Positions 1 to 9,412 of a stretch of DNA of 64,000 bases are shown piece after piece. The position numbers and the translations under genes are program-made. The notes beneath the pieces were generated by a model that saw only the letters and a list, made by a program, of their open reading frames with translations, was not told where the DNA came from and made no database searches. Source of the DNA: Bedellia somnulentella (lineage: Eukaryota; Arthropoda; Insecta; Lepidoptera; Bedelliidae); contig OY755182.1 of NCBI GenBank assembly GCA_963576735.1, positions 806,001 through 870,000 on the forward strand, in the 5' to 3' direction. Within the stretch, counting starts at the first letter, position 1. Each line of letters starts with the position of its first letter.

Positions 1-188
1 AGGTAGGAAACGCAAACACTACTAAAACGTGTAAAAGAAATAAAGGATAGAAGAATTTCGCGCTGGCAGCCATTGACACGGTAGCTCAATTGGCAAAAGC
101 GACGGGGGCGTATACCCAAGGTCGCGGGTTCGAATCCCGCCTGTGTCGAAATTTTTCTTTCCTTTATTTATTCTTTATTTATTAGTAA
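1..188 (+). repeat. SINE C: tRNA-like retroposon, left part
   Basis: A tRNA-like block at 75-147 has a 7-bp acceptor pairing (GACACGG with CTGTGTC) and a good T arm (GCGGG/CCCGC). Its anticodon stem pairs poorly and the loop lacks the usual T33, so it is a SINE head and not a functional tRNA gene. It is followed by an AT-rich tail (TTTCTTTCC, TTTATTTATTC). The tail is split at 188/1186 by the Helitron and resumes at 1186-1224. The uninterrupted counterpart is at 40447-40660. Confidence 0.75.
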
Positions 189-1004
189 CTAGTGGATCGT
201 CCCAGCTTCGCACGGGTAGCGTTGTTTTTTTAAATATCTGAGGTTTCTTTCTTCAGTCCCTGCTTAAGCATTATGAAATTCAGCGCAATGTTCTCAATTT
301 ATTTAACTTATAGCACTCCCTAAACAGAGTAGTTTGGTGATTTTGAATGGGCTTTAATGAACGGTTCAATATTTCCATTAAATAGCAAATTTTGGAATAA
401 AACGCTATGAAGTATTTATAACAATCTGAAAAATAAATCATTACGTGATGTAGGATGCAACTACTGGCGCCATCTAGTATGTTATATATAAATTAGTAAA
501 GATTTGGTTTTGGTCACGGGCGCGCTGGCTTATTTTATGTATAATTTCGGTGTTTGTCTACCGATTTCAATGATTCTTTTTTTGTTGAATAGGTAATAAT
601 GTTACCTTTTTTAAATTAGGCATGAGTGAGAGGTTTACAAACGTAAGAGTAAACAAATATAATCAGAATGTTCCGAACTGCTAAGCTATCAGGAATTACA
701 CGTGTTATTCTGAGTCAACCGTAAAAGATAGACATAAACTGTTAAGGATTTTTTTTAGATAATTTTATGCAGAATTTTTCCGTCATACATGATTTCTATG
801 TAAGTTTAACCATTAAGGCTGCACACGCGACGGAAGCTTAAAAGTGGAGTAACTTCTGCCGTTTTCCCAAAATTTCCCAAAATTCCCCTTTACTACTCTG
901 CTGAAAAGTATACAAAAACCTGCGCAGGAGTATGAAGAATAATTGTACCAAGTTTCGTTAGAATCCGTCGAGTAGTTTTTGTTTCCATAAGGAACATACA
1001 AACC

Positions 1005-1066
<62 letters not shown>

Positions 1067-1185
1067 AATTTTACTGATTGCATTTTCGGCATCAGTATCG
1101 ATCCCTAATCATCACCTGATAGTTATTTTGAAAATATATTTCATGTACAGAATTGACCTCTCTACAGATTTATTATAAGTATAGA
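189..1185 (-). mobile_element. Non-autonomous Helitron, family 1
   Basis: Read on the minus strand the element starts TCTATACTTATAATAAATC and ends GCTGGGACGATCCACTAG, which are the TC and CTAG ends of Helitrons. It sits between A188 and T1186. The empty site is at 40614/40615 in copy 2, with no target duplication, as expected for rolling-circle insertion. There is no coding capacity. It carries a (GACA)15 tract. Relatives: 10329-11431, 23277-24165, 46302-47390, 63055-64000. Confidence 0.9.
1005..1064. repeat. (GACA)15 microsatellite in Helitron
   Basis: Uninterrupted GACA repeats inside the Helitron. Length differs by copy: about 15 units here, 3-4 at 11295, 4-5 at 24090, none at 47281, and 14 TGTC units at 63177. 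Confidence 0.95.
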
Positions 1186-1267
1186 TAATCCCCACATGAG
1201 GTTTTCATGAACAAAAAGATTTAATTTTTTTAAAGTTTGTCTTGCAAAATGGATAGAAAAACTATCA

Positions 1268-1642
1268 CTTACGTTCGCGCCGTATGTCTCTGAATCTGTT
1301 CCAAAGGTTTTTAATACTTCTGAGTAATTATTGACAGATTTAACATGATATTTTGGTCATCTTGTGTTCAGAGTACCCTCGTTTTGATTTGGACGGTAAA
1401 TCCACGTTGTAGCGGCAGGTCTTTCGCCACTTTGTATAAATACACTGCTACAGACTAAGTATAGTTCAGCCACGTGGGTTTGTTCATGATAGTTTTCCTC
1501 ACCGCAAACAACCTCAATAAATTAACCACTCAGATGACTTTTGAAAAGACAAATTGCCGTAGGCACGACCCAGGACTTGAACTTACATCGTCTGCAGGAT
1601 AAGCGGTGTTCTGCCCACTGAGGTATAATGGTTGTGGTTAAA
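1268..1642 (-). repeat. SINE B, old divergent copy
   Basis: Minus-strand tRNA-derived SINE. Its head is at the high-coordinate end, near 1590-1642, and the central GTGAGG/TGTGGTTAATTTAT-like blocks are recognisable. It diverges from the younger SINE B copies and has no clear (TTATG)n tail. The copy 2 counterpart is 40695-41060. Confidence 0.7.
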
Positions 1643-1665
1643 GTCTTATTTTTTATACAAATATA

Positions 1666-1925
1666 TGTAGCGACGCGCTGTCAGTACACAATGACGCGCA
1701 CTACATAGAAACGCTGACAGTGCAAGAAGAATCACATTCCACAGCAACACGTAACGAAGCAATATACGTCACACTCGTCATCAAGACTCGCCATACAAAT
1801 CGTACATCGCGCAATCGAAGTTTCTAAAAACATTTACTATATATACAAGTTCCAACTAAATACAGTTGGACCGCGGTCCCCAGGCATACCACCGCCTGGC
1901 GGAAGATCTTCCCTTTTCCTCCACA
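1666..1925. mobile_element. Solo LTR, 260 bp, 5-bp TSD
   Basis: Begins TGTAGCGACGCG and ends CCTCCACA (TG...CA), flanked by ATATA at 1661-1665 and 1926-1930. Copy 2 has the empty site near 41088. A second LTR of the same family is at 42737-43383 with its own 5-bp TSD, so the ends are well fixed. There is no internal region. Confidence 0.88.
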
Positions 1926-2281
1926 ATATAGATTACCTACACCATAGTACGATAACGTTTGACCTGCGCTTCCAAAGGAAATTTAGGAGACGCAATAAAA
2001 CAAAACCGTCCCGCAACATTACTCTTATTCATCTAAATGAAGACCGACAGAGAATTTCCGAGGGAAATATATCTCATTATTTTGTGGAAAAATTTGAAAA
2101 TGTTTCCGACGTAACATTGAAAAATACAGTGCTAACGATGAATTATTTTGGGTTGCGGTTTGAGAGTAAAAAAAACACTAAAAAACACGCTTTTATAAGT
2201 GCACTTAAAAGTCAAAAATAAATTACGGGTCGTTCAAGTTGTCTCTATTTCTGGGCTGAAGTGTAAACTATGTGCTTTTAA

Positions 2282-2884
2282 TTATAATATTTGATTGTAA
2301 AAGCGTGGGGCGCTGGAAAAGGAAAGATTTTTTCGCATCCTCTCCATCTCCGCCAGTGCGTCTGTATTGCATGGTGTCTTACCTGTCAGCTTAGAACAAT
2401 CTAACTCTTCAATCTGGAGACCACTAAGTGATTTTACTCGACTTAGCGCCACATATGCCTGTCCATCCGCAAAAGTACGGGACCCTAAGTACACCACGGC
2501 GTGGTCTAACGTACAGCCTTGCATCTTGTGCACGGTAGATGCCCAACTTAAAATCACTGGGAGCATGCGCCTTTCCACCGTACCGAAGCTGTACTTGGCC
2601 GGGAATTCGATGCCTATAGGCTAAATTAGGTGCTTGCCGTCGTTACCGACATTAACTTTGATAGACGGGATGTCGGTTTCATACATTTAGTCGCGTCTAA
2701 AGTGTGGCCAGACGATGTCTATGATAAAACCGATACTCCAATTCACGAGCCCCTTCTCTACGTTTATATTGGAACGCAACATGATTTTAGCTCCTTTGAA
2801 AAGTCTTAATATACTCGGTAGTCCACCCTCACGTAAATATTCAAGACGAGCCGCACGTTTTACTTCAGTCTGCGATGTTCTCAT
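2282..2884 (-). pseudogene. PIF1-like helicase C-terminus of Helitron, broken
   Basis: Remains of the replication helicase of a Helitron-type transposon, read from 2884 towards 2282. The first piece (2884-2687) contains LPSILRLFKGAKIMLRSNI, resembling the part of PIF1 helicases ahead of the last motifs. The second piece (2578-2282) has [12 protein letters not shown] followed by [16 protein letters not shown], the late helicase motifs seen in PIF1/Helitron proteins. A stop and frame change lie near 2620-2690. The Walker A part and the whole Rep nuclease are absent, so no activity is expected. Confidence 0.75.
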
Positions 2885-2902
2885 CTGAGATTCGTACTGT
2901 CC

Positions 2903-3124
2903 TTAACTTTCTAAACGTTTATTTCGTTGATCTGGTGTCTCTCTAGCTCTATATTTTTGCATGTACGTTTTGGATATTTGTTTTTGTAGAGAATTTTCCT
3001 TTTCACTGAGTTTTCGTTTTTTTTGGTCGCGTTTTTCCTTTTCTTTTTGTAGTCTTCGTTTTCTTTGTGTTGTTGTTTCTTTATGTTTAGTTTTTACCAT
3101 AGTATTCCCACGAGTATAAGACAA
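2903..3124 (-). pseudogene. Basic N-terminal fragment of Helitron protein
   Basis: A 73-residue frame very rich in Lys, Arg, Glu and Gln (KRRLQKEKEKRDQKKRKL) that ends with RARETPDQRNKRLE. This resembles the charged leader of Helitron Rep-helicase proteins. It lies directly before the helicase C-terminal remnant on the same strand. The large middle of the protein has therefore been lost, about where position 2890 now is. The assignment rests on composition and position. Confidence 0.5.
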
Positions 3125-3328
3125 TTAAACGGTCAACTCCCCCAGAGGTCCGAGTAGAGGAGCAAGGCTACTTACAACAGGGTTTCGCCCGGTTCCCTGA
3201 GGTGACGCTAGCGACATGACATTTTTAACCACCCTCATGCCATTCAGCCCTCGGCACGTTTCTCACCTTGGCTTGGGTGGGATCTTTAACAAGCTACTAC
3301 CCCATTTACACGTCAATATACATCGTAT

Positions 3329-3676
3329 CGTAGTAGCGCCTGTAGCTCAGTTGGACTGATGTGATCGTATTTACAAGTTAAGCAACGCGAGCTGCGGTCC
3401 GTCCACGGATGGGTAACCGCCTAGTGGTATTTATCTCGGGCGCTACCGTGCTTCGCAAGGCACGTAAATCCGTTGGTGCCGGTTGTTATCGTAAGATAGC
3501 AGTCGTCAAGCTTTGTCAGAGACCTAAACGGGCGGCTTGATAACATCTAACGGTAAGGTGACCACTACCCGAACAAACCTCCACCGACCCGGCTGGCCCC
3601 CGTGGTGAAGTATGGCTAATACCTTCCTCACGGAAGAGACCCGTGCCCAGCATTGGGACGTTATGAATTGGTAACG
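3329..3676 (+). repeat. 5S rRNA-derived SINE (SINE3-like), 11-bp TSD
   Basis: Flanked by ATACATCGTAT at 3318-3328 and 3677-3687. The head holds a tRNA-like box A (TAGCTCAGTTGG) and then 5S-type internal promoter blocks: AAGTTAAGCAAC and GGATGGGTAACCGCC. The rest resembles a LINE 3' end (GTGCTTCGCAAGGCACG; ACCCGTGCCCAGCATTGGG). It inserted into the Helentron and so is younger than it. Confidence 0.8.
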
Positions 3677-3697
3677 ATACATCGTATGCTAATATTC

Positions 3698-4215
3698 ATA
3701 ATGAAGTTCCAGTTCAAATCTTCCGGCTCCATCATCAGATCAGTTCGATAGTACCATATTATTGTATTCAGACCTTCAAACCTAATCGTGGTCAAAGTTC
3801 ATTTCGTGGTCAAAGTTCATTACAAGACCTTTCTAACAAGTCCAAATACGGCTATAATACGATCATCCATCATTAAGTTCCAGTTAATATCTTCCGGCTC
3901 CATCATCAGATGAGCTCGACAGTACCATATTATTGTATTCAGGCCTTGAAACCTAATCGTGGTCAAGGTTCATTACACGACCTTTCTAACAAGTCCGAAC
4001 ACGGCTATGATACGATATTTCATCATGGAATGCTAGTGCCTATCTTCCGGCTTCATCATCAGACCTTGAAACCTAATCATGGTCAACGTTCATTACAAGA
4101 CCTTTTTAACAAGTCCAAACACGGCTATGATACGATCATGCATCATGAAGTTCCAGTTCATATCTTCCGGCTCCATCATCAGATCAGCTCGACAGTACCA
4201 TATTATTGTATTGTC
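3698..4215. repeat. Minisatellite, about 170-bp unit, 3-4 copies
   Basis: Tandem units share CTTCCGGCTCCATCATCAGA, GTACCATATTATTGTATT and ACGGCTATGATACGAT. Units begin near 3700, 3872, 4030 and 4146; the third is about 50 bp shorter. It lies inside the Helentron and probably belongs to that element. The short open frames across it (for example 3910-4248) simply follow the repeat. Confidence 0.8.
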
Positions 4216-4469
4216 ATCGAAATCATATACAACTGCCAATTTTCATAACGCTATGACCTTTAGAAGATGGTTAAATTAGTTTTCTTAGATTTGATTACAT
4301 AGTTACATACATACAGGTCGACCTAATAAAAGCGTGTTAATAAAAACGTTTATACTATTTTCTGTAGATTACTGATGGTGGAAGCAGATTTGAAGTTATA
4401 ATACATATTGAAATTGATGCTAGCCAGAATTTTAAAAGAATATCAAAAAGTAAAAGAAACAAACCGTAA

Positions 4470-4578
4470 ATACATACATATATATACTCACGACTATAAA
4501 TCCCAGAAAGGGGTAGCCAGAGCTTCGTAGTTAAAACTTCCTCAGCCACTTTTGGAAGTTAAGTGGCGAAAAGATTGT
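4470..4578 (-). repeat. SINE A, truncated copy
   Basis: Starts with the CATACATA tail and AATCCCAGAAAGGGGTAGCC, then breaks off near 4578. The copy 2 counterpart at 41462-41692 is longer. Confidence 0.8.
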
Positions 4579-4631
4579 AATCTCACCTTCCGAGGTTGTC
4601 TGGAAGAGTTCGCTTTTAGCGATAACACCGC

Positions 4632-5116
4632 CAATTCGGTATGCAAAGTTTTACAAAAGTGGTGCTGATTGCGAAACCATTTTGAGATATTATGTTTTTA
4701 AACAATATTTTCTTGAAATTAAATCAAACAAAGCTAAGATGACCGTTATTTTGTCAAAAAAACTACAACAGTATTTGACCTTCAGTGTTATTTCAAAGAC
4801 ATTTTGTTTTTGCAGTTCATTAATAAAATATCGAAAATCATAGGTTTCTTTAGTATATTATCGTAATAATTTCATTTGAGATCACAAAGTCGTGAAATGT
4901 AATGCAATTAGCAACATTTTTATTAAACATTTCGCTTTATTTGCATGTCGGTACGTGATATTTTCGAAGTACAAAAGTTGAAAAATCTTTAAAAAATCAT
5001 AACTTTACAATTACTCATTTTAAATGAAAAATATTCAAATTAGTCTTTTATTTTCAAGTTTGCTATCGAACAAAAGTATTTAATAAATAGCAAAAAAAAC
5101 TTTGCATACCGAATTG
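4632..5116. mobile_element. MITE with 21-bp terminal inverted repeats
   Basis: Ends are CAATTCGGTATGCAAAGTTT and its reverse complement. There is no coding region and the interior is AT-rich. A second copy at 60900-62136 is about 500 bp once its nested Helitron is removed. The target duplication is not clear in either copy, so the superfamily is left open. Confidence 0.8.
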
Positions 5117-5201
5117 TACCTTACTGTAAACTGTTTGATTATATTATTATTTTTGAAAATTTGTGTTTGATGTGCAACAAAGCGTTATTCTATTCTATTC
5201 T

Positions 5202-6072
5202 ATTTTATTTTGAAATGTGTTATTTAACAAAAGATCTAGTGACTAACCCTTAAGAATATGATGACAAGTTATGCGTTATTTATATCAAAGTTTTACAATG
5301 TTATTCTATCTTAGTCTTATCTAATATGGTTTTTTGCAGCACTCTTAAAAATATTAAAAGTTACATTATGTATTGTATCTACAGTTTTCAGTCGTCTCAA
5401 CAAAGAAAATCGACGACAACATCATGGAAATATTTCACTGGACAGTTAAAGCTACACAAATCGCAATATTTGTCGCAACAAAGATATTTTGTTGAAACAA
5501 ATGGCGGCCCATATTCGAGAGAATAAATCAAAAATAACAAAGAGAGAGGATATTCATGGGGTTGCAAGCTGTGAAAAAATATTATTGTTATATATATGAT
5601 CAGAATAGATTTTTTGTTTTGCTTGTAAATCATTTTCACGCCAAATACACTCGTAGTGGCTAAAGGAGTAAAATGGAATGTTTGGAAAACCGCTGTTTCA
5701 ATATTCGAAAATAATGGGTGTACATATTCAAATCCTACCATAAGCGGCAAGGCCATGAAGCCCATTAAAGAGTTTTTCAGGTGTAGGAGTTCTCTCATTT
5801 TTACATACACAAAGTACGACAGAGGTAGCCAGAATACGAAAATTTCAATCGACAATTCTATATGCCCTGTTAGAATTTCGGTGGAGATAATACTATTTCT
5901 AAAAATACCAAAGCTAGGTGCATCAGTCTACAAGCTTCCAATAAATGTACTAAACCGGCAAGACTTGAAAAACTTTGAATTTTGGTGGTTCATCAATGGT
6001 AGAAGTTTAAAATTTGTAATCGTAATGGTGATACACACAAGTATTATTATTTCTGTTTAGACCATCAGTATA
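5202..6072. other. Low-copy segment with conserved open frame
   Basis: This stretch is shared with copy 2 (43513-44640). It has overlapping open frames on both strands. The longest is minus 5855-5397, 152 codons, matched by minus 44418-43960, also 152 codons. The minus frame is hydrophobic and contains SIEIFVFWLPLSYFVYVK and a C-terminal Cys-rich patch (CCDKYCDLCSFNC). The frame remains open upstream of its first ATG for about 25 codons. I do not recognise the family. It could be a gene remnant or simply AT-rich DNA without stops. Confidence 0.35.
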
Positions 6073-6250
6073 GCTAGTACGAGCTCTTCTAACTAGATAT
6101 CACGTGGTATAAAACAGCCATCTCTTTCACTCGTGCGCCAGTTACTTAGTATCGTATACTGTCATCTCATTCAAACAGATATCGTGCATGACGATAAAAT
6201 AGCGCTCGTGCTCCACGACACTTCCCATCGAGTCTAGTTTGTACACCATA
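6073..6250. mobile_element. MITE-like repeat, GCTCGTGC ends, degenerate
   Basis: Contains AACAGCCATCTCTTTC, TAGTATCGTATACTG and GATAAAATAGCGCTCGTGCT. The same blocks lie at 44636-44940 and in the younger copy at 55776-55911, whose 12-bp terminal inverted repeats are perfect. Confidence 0.6.
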
Positions 6251-6281
6251 AATTAAACGTTTAAGTAAAAGTAAAACAATA

Positions 6282-6524
6282 ATAGTGTCGGCTTAGAATA
6301 GCACTACCCCATTTCTTCCGGTGGGTGTACGTAAGAGGCGACTAACGATATTGGGACTTTTAAGGGATTTTTGAGCGATGCGGTTGGAGACCAATCACCA
6401 ACAACCTTTATTTAACCATCTTTTCCCCAATAAATTTTCCAAAAGTGGCTGAGGTGTTTCTAATTCCTTATCTCTGGATACCCCTTCTAGGGATTTATAG
6501 CCGTGAGTATATGTATGTATGTAT
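6282..6524 (+). repeat. SINE A, full length, 11-bp TSD
   Basis: A 243-bp retroposon from ATAGTGTCGGCTTAG to the (ATGT)n tail, flanked by GTAAAACAATA at 6271-6281 and 6525-6535. Copy 2 has the empty site near 44970-44983. It is the best-defined member of the commonest repeat in the window. No RNA polymerase III boxes are obvious. Confidence 0.9.
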
Positions 6525-6849
6525 GTAAAACAATAAGACCAAAGCAATATAATTTTTCCCCAGTAGCATCCATTGTTTCACAGCTGGCAACATTCCGGCG
6601 CACACATAGAGCCCGCCAAAGATCTCGCAAACAAAGCGCCTTGTCTTTACAATAATCTGACCATACACAATGTCCGACATGTAGGATGCCCTTGCTTTCT
6701 ATTCCGTTGTGGACGAAAATATTTATGGGTTGCTATCTGCTAAATATAATAGAGCACCTCACTATAACTTGTTTTATTTTCGTTTTGATGAGTTTTATTA
6801 ACCTTGGTGGTACAGTGGGAAATAGACATTATGGAAATATACGTGAGTG

Positions 6850-7230
6850 CATATACATTCATATATGCACTCACGCTGTAAGGTCCTAATTGGGGTAGGC
6901 AGAGACTATCAATCGCAACTTTGTACGATCCTCGCAAACCTCACTAGCTTCGTTCACATTCATCAATCGTTTCATACATACTCACCTGCCTTTTGAGCAC
7001 ACTCGCTATTTGGTCCTAATGTGTCCTCCGAGGTCGACCTCTACTTACATTACCTTCCACATTGGCTCTTTAGATCTCTTTTACCGAGTTACTGCCATTG
7101 ATCCTCTCTATGTGCCCCAACTATCTCAACATTACTTTTTCTATCTTTTTTACAATATCATCTTTAACTTTATCTCACTCGTAATTGTTTCTCCTTACAA
7201 CTACCAAAAGTGTTTTCCATTTGATAAGCC
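6850..7230 (-). pseudogene. LINE 3' end, 5' truncated
   Basis: Minus-strand LINE tail. It shares GGGGTAGGCAGAGACTATC, TTTGTACGATCC and the CCTCCGAGGTCGACCTCTAC block with 32097-32353, where the C-terminal reading GRPRR...WRSIVSAYPNGN can be read. The frame is broken here. The counterpart is at 45335-45690. Confidence 0.65.
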
Positions 7231-7427
7231 ATAAAACTCTGAGTGAAAGACAGGAAGTACGGGCGCCTAAACAACCTTTAAGGATTAAAATAATCATGAT
7301 ACAGAATGGTCAATTCCGAAGATTTAATCCGGAGGGTTTGTCACTAAAAGACATGCAAAGTTAACAGGTTCGGAGTTTTAGAATCTGTCCTCGGTAACTA
7401 TATCTTCCATGTTACTACGAAAAATAC

Positions 7428-7916
7428 TGTTACGTACCGGGTTCTTAATTTGATAAATACCAGTCACACTTTCGTGCAATAAGGTGTAATTATATTTATT
7501 GACCAATAACGCACTTTACACAACACAACAAACACTATCGATAATTAACTATCGATACTCGCACTAATTAACAACACTAATTTACTCCGTTATAGTAACA
7601 CTGTCCACACCGTTAAGCTTATTCCCGTAATCCGTATATCACTGCACTGTCGTATTTAATTTCTTCGCTCTAGTATTTCGCTTGTTCTCGCTTTAGTTCT
7701 TCGCACTCGAATAACTCCGTAGCACGCGTCGCTCTTTATATATGCCAATCTCAAATACGCGAATATTACAGAAAGTTCTAGTACCACATTCTCGAAAAGT
7801 CGATATTCGAGAAACATCTAGTAATTCCTTTTCTTACTTATTAAAATACTAGTAACGCCATCTGTTATCTAGTAGTGGCAAATCCTATCTCCTACTTGCG
7901 AACAGATGTCGTAACA
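7428..7916 (-). repeat. 3' LTR (element orientation), 489 bp
   Basis: Plus-strand ends are TGTTACGTACCGGG and GATGTCGTAACA, with 7-bp inverted termini TGTTACG/CGTAACA. It reads the same as 9413-9901. Confidence 0.93.
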
Positions 7917-7930
7917 TTACCCCCTCCTTA
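7917..7930 (-). promoter_or_regulatory. Polypurine tract
   Basis: On the element strand AAGGAGGGGGTAA directly abuts the 3' LTR, the place and composition expected of the plus-strand primer. Confidence 0.8.
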
Positions 7931-7932
7931 CA

Positions 7933-9387
7933 TTAATACTCGTCCCGAGTATTATTGCTTCCATGGTACTTCGCAAGTCGATCGATGTGAACTATTTTCG
8001 AAGCCCCTCTAGGTTGGCGTTGAATTCTGTACGTTACATCGTTTATTCTAGTGACCACCTTGTACGGTCCTTCCCACCTATTTTGTAACTTAGGGGACTT
8101 CCCTTTCTGGCGAGTTGGATTGTGTAACCAGACGAGCATACCCTCTTCGAAACGCGGCGTGTAAGCTTTACGGTCATATCTGGTTTTCATCTTTTCACTA
8201 GCATGTAAACCATTTTCACGCACTAGGGAATGTACATCTTGCATTCTTTCCCTCAGCGGGCAACTTAATCTCAAATGGCCCCTTTTCCCGCAGCCATAAC
8301 AAATCGGTCCAGTACTCCTTCCGACGGGTGCTTTAATGACCTTGACGTCCTCATTTGCTTCCGCAATCTCACGAAGTCGATGAGTTTGGCGCGTATCCTG
8401 GCGGCAAGCTTCAACTTCTAGAGCGTTCGCCAAGGCATCCTTGAGAGACGTGTGGTGTTGAAGTCTCACCGCTGTTCTCACTTCGATATCTCTGATGCCG
8501 TCGACGAATGCTTGCACCAGGTTCATTTCCGCCGTCTTCGGATCTACACTGGGATAGGCCTTGCGGACGAGCTTCTCGATTTCAAGGGCCCACTGCTGAA
8601 GTCCCTCTCCGGGACGCTGGACCCTATCACGCAGCTGAGCGCGGAACACGTGCTCCAGGTGTCGCTCTCCATAGCGAGACTCCAACGCATCCAGCAGGTC
8701 CTTGAAACCACCACTCGGAGTCGGCAGCGCCTCTATTACTGACAGTGCTTGACCTCGGAGCGCCACCGTCAGTGCAGTCAAACACTGTTCATCAGTCCAA
8801 CCATTGGCAGCCGCAACAGTCTGGAACTGATGACTATACGCCGACCAGGATGTTGTTCCGTCGTAGGGAGGAACCTTCACACGAGGACCATGGACAGCTA
8901 CTACATTCTCACCGGAGACAACCTTGACCGGTCGTGATTCAAGCTGCAGAACCCTTTTCTCCATTCCGCGGAAGTCGGTCTTCATGTCATCGATATCTTT
9001 CTCAATAGTGGTTACCTGCTCCTTCATCTGCTCTACGTCTTTTTCCACAGTAACCACCCGACCACTGACTTCATTGACCGCAGTGAGAACTTGTGAGAAC
9101 TTAGTTTGCTGTTCCTCGCGCAACTCACGAACTTCTTGTTTAACACCCTGTACCTCCGAATGTATGTTTTTCAACATTTCAACTATCATCGCCAAGTCAG
9201 TATTAGTTGCGGCCGCCGGCGCCGTTGATGTAGACGGCGCGTTAGTCACCGCGGACGTCTCCTCTGGAATGTCACTCCGAGGGTTCGTGACCGATGACCT
9301 CATTTCCGACAGCTGTTCACCCTCTGCGGCTTTCTGAGCGCGCGTCTTCATACCCTCTCTTCCGTCTTCCTTCGGCATAACTGGCAT
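7933..9387 (-). CDS. Gag fused to integrase C-terminus
   Basis: Structural protein of an LTR retrotransposon. The open frame extends to 9411 with a TTG; I take the first ATG, at 9387, giving 484 residues. Numbering below counts from 9411. Residues 70-165 are a long coiled coil (VKQEVRELREEQQTKF, VEKDVEQMKEQV). Residues 177-340 match a retrotransposon Gag capsid domain (PPYDGTTSWSAYSHQFQ). Residues 371-384 are a zinc knuckle (C371, C374, H379, C384; CX2CX4HX4C). From about 387 the protein becomes the end of a Ty3/gypsy integrase: MKTRYDRKAY, then the GPY/F-type module WEGPYKVVTRINDVTYRI near 446-463. About 3 kb of pol should lie between these parts and is gone, with the frame kept. Particle assembly is plausible; catalysis is not. 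Confidence 0.88.
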   Translation of the reverse strand: MPVMPKEDGREGMKTRAQKAAEGEQLSEMRSSVTNPRSDIPEETSAVTNAPSTSTAPAAATNTDLAMIVEMLKNIHSEVQGVKQEVRELREEQQTKFSQVLTAVNEVSGRVVTVEKDVEQMKEQVTTIEKDIDDMKTDFRGMEKRVLQLESRPVKVVSGENVVAVHGPRVKVPPYDGTTSWSAYSHQFQTVAAANGWTDEQCLTALTVALRGQALSVIEALPTPSGGFKDLLDALESRYGERHLEHVFRAQLRDRVQRPGEGLQQWALEIEKLVRKAYPSVDPKTAEMNLVQAFVDGIRDIEVRTAVRLQHHTSLKDALANALEVEACRQDTRQTHRLREIAEANEDVKVIKAPVGRSTGPICYGCGKRGHLRLSCPLRERMQDVHSLVRENGLHASEKMKTRYDRKAYTPRFEEGMLVWLHNPTRQKGKSPKLQNRWEGPYKVVTRINDVTYRIQRQPRGASKIVHIDRLAKYHGSNNTRDEY

Positions 9388-9392
9388 CTTCA

Positions 9393-9410
9393 AATCCACT
9401 TCTGTCACCA
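9393..9410 (-). promoter_or_regulatory. Primer binding site
   Basis: Two bases inside the 5' LTR, the element strand begins TGGTGACAGAAGTGGATT. A TGG start is what pairing with a tRNA CCA end requires. The tRNA species is not assigned. Confidence 0.7.
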
Positions 9411-9412
9411 AT

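Larger units (their letters stand above)
2171..4344 (-). mobile_element. Helentron/Helitron2-like element, internally deleted
   Basis: About 2.2 kb absent from copy 2, where the junction at 41334-41341 reads directly through a run of A. Near the ends are inverted 13-mers, AACACGCTTTTAT at 2184-2196 and its complement at 4326-4338. This fits the short inverted ends described for Helentrons. Inside, on the minus strand, are a basic N-terminal fragment, a PIF1-like helicase C-terminus, a tandem-repeat block and a nested 5S-derived SINE. Most of Rep and helicase is missing, so it is non-autonomous. Confidence 0.65.

Noticed and set aside
75..147. Functional tRNA gene
   Set aside because: Acceptor and T arms pair well, but the anticodon arm does not, position 33 is not T, and the same sequence recurs many times with the same AT-rich tail and target duplications. 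It is a SINE head.
3334..3450. 5S rRNA gene
   Set aside because: Only the internal promoter region is 5S-like; the 5' and 3' ends of 5S are absent and the unit is flanked by a retroposition duplication.
3910..4248. 112-codon repeat protein
   Set aside because: The frame follows a non-coding minisatellite; unit lengths are not all multiples of three.
7917..9412. Complete retrovirus-like element with env
   Set aside because: The internal region holds only one Gag-integrase tail ORF; there is no protease, RT or envelope.
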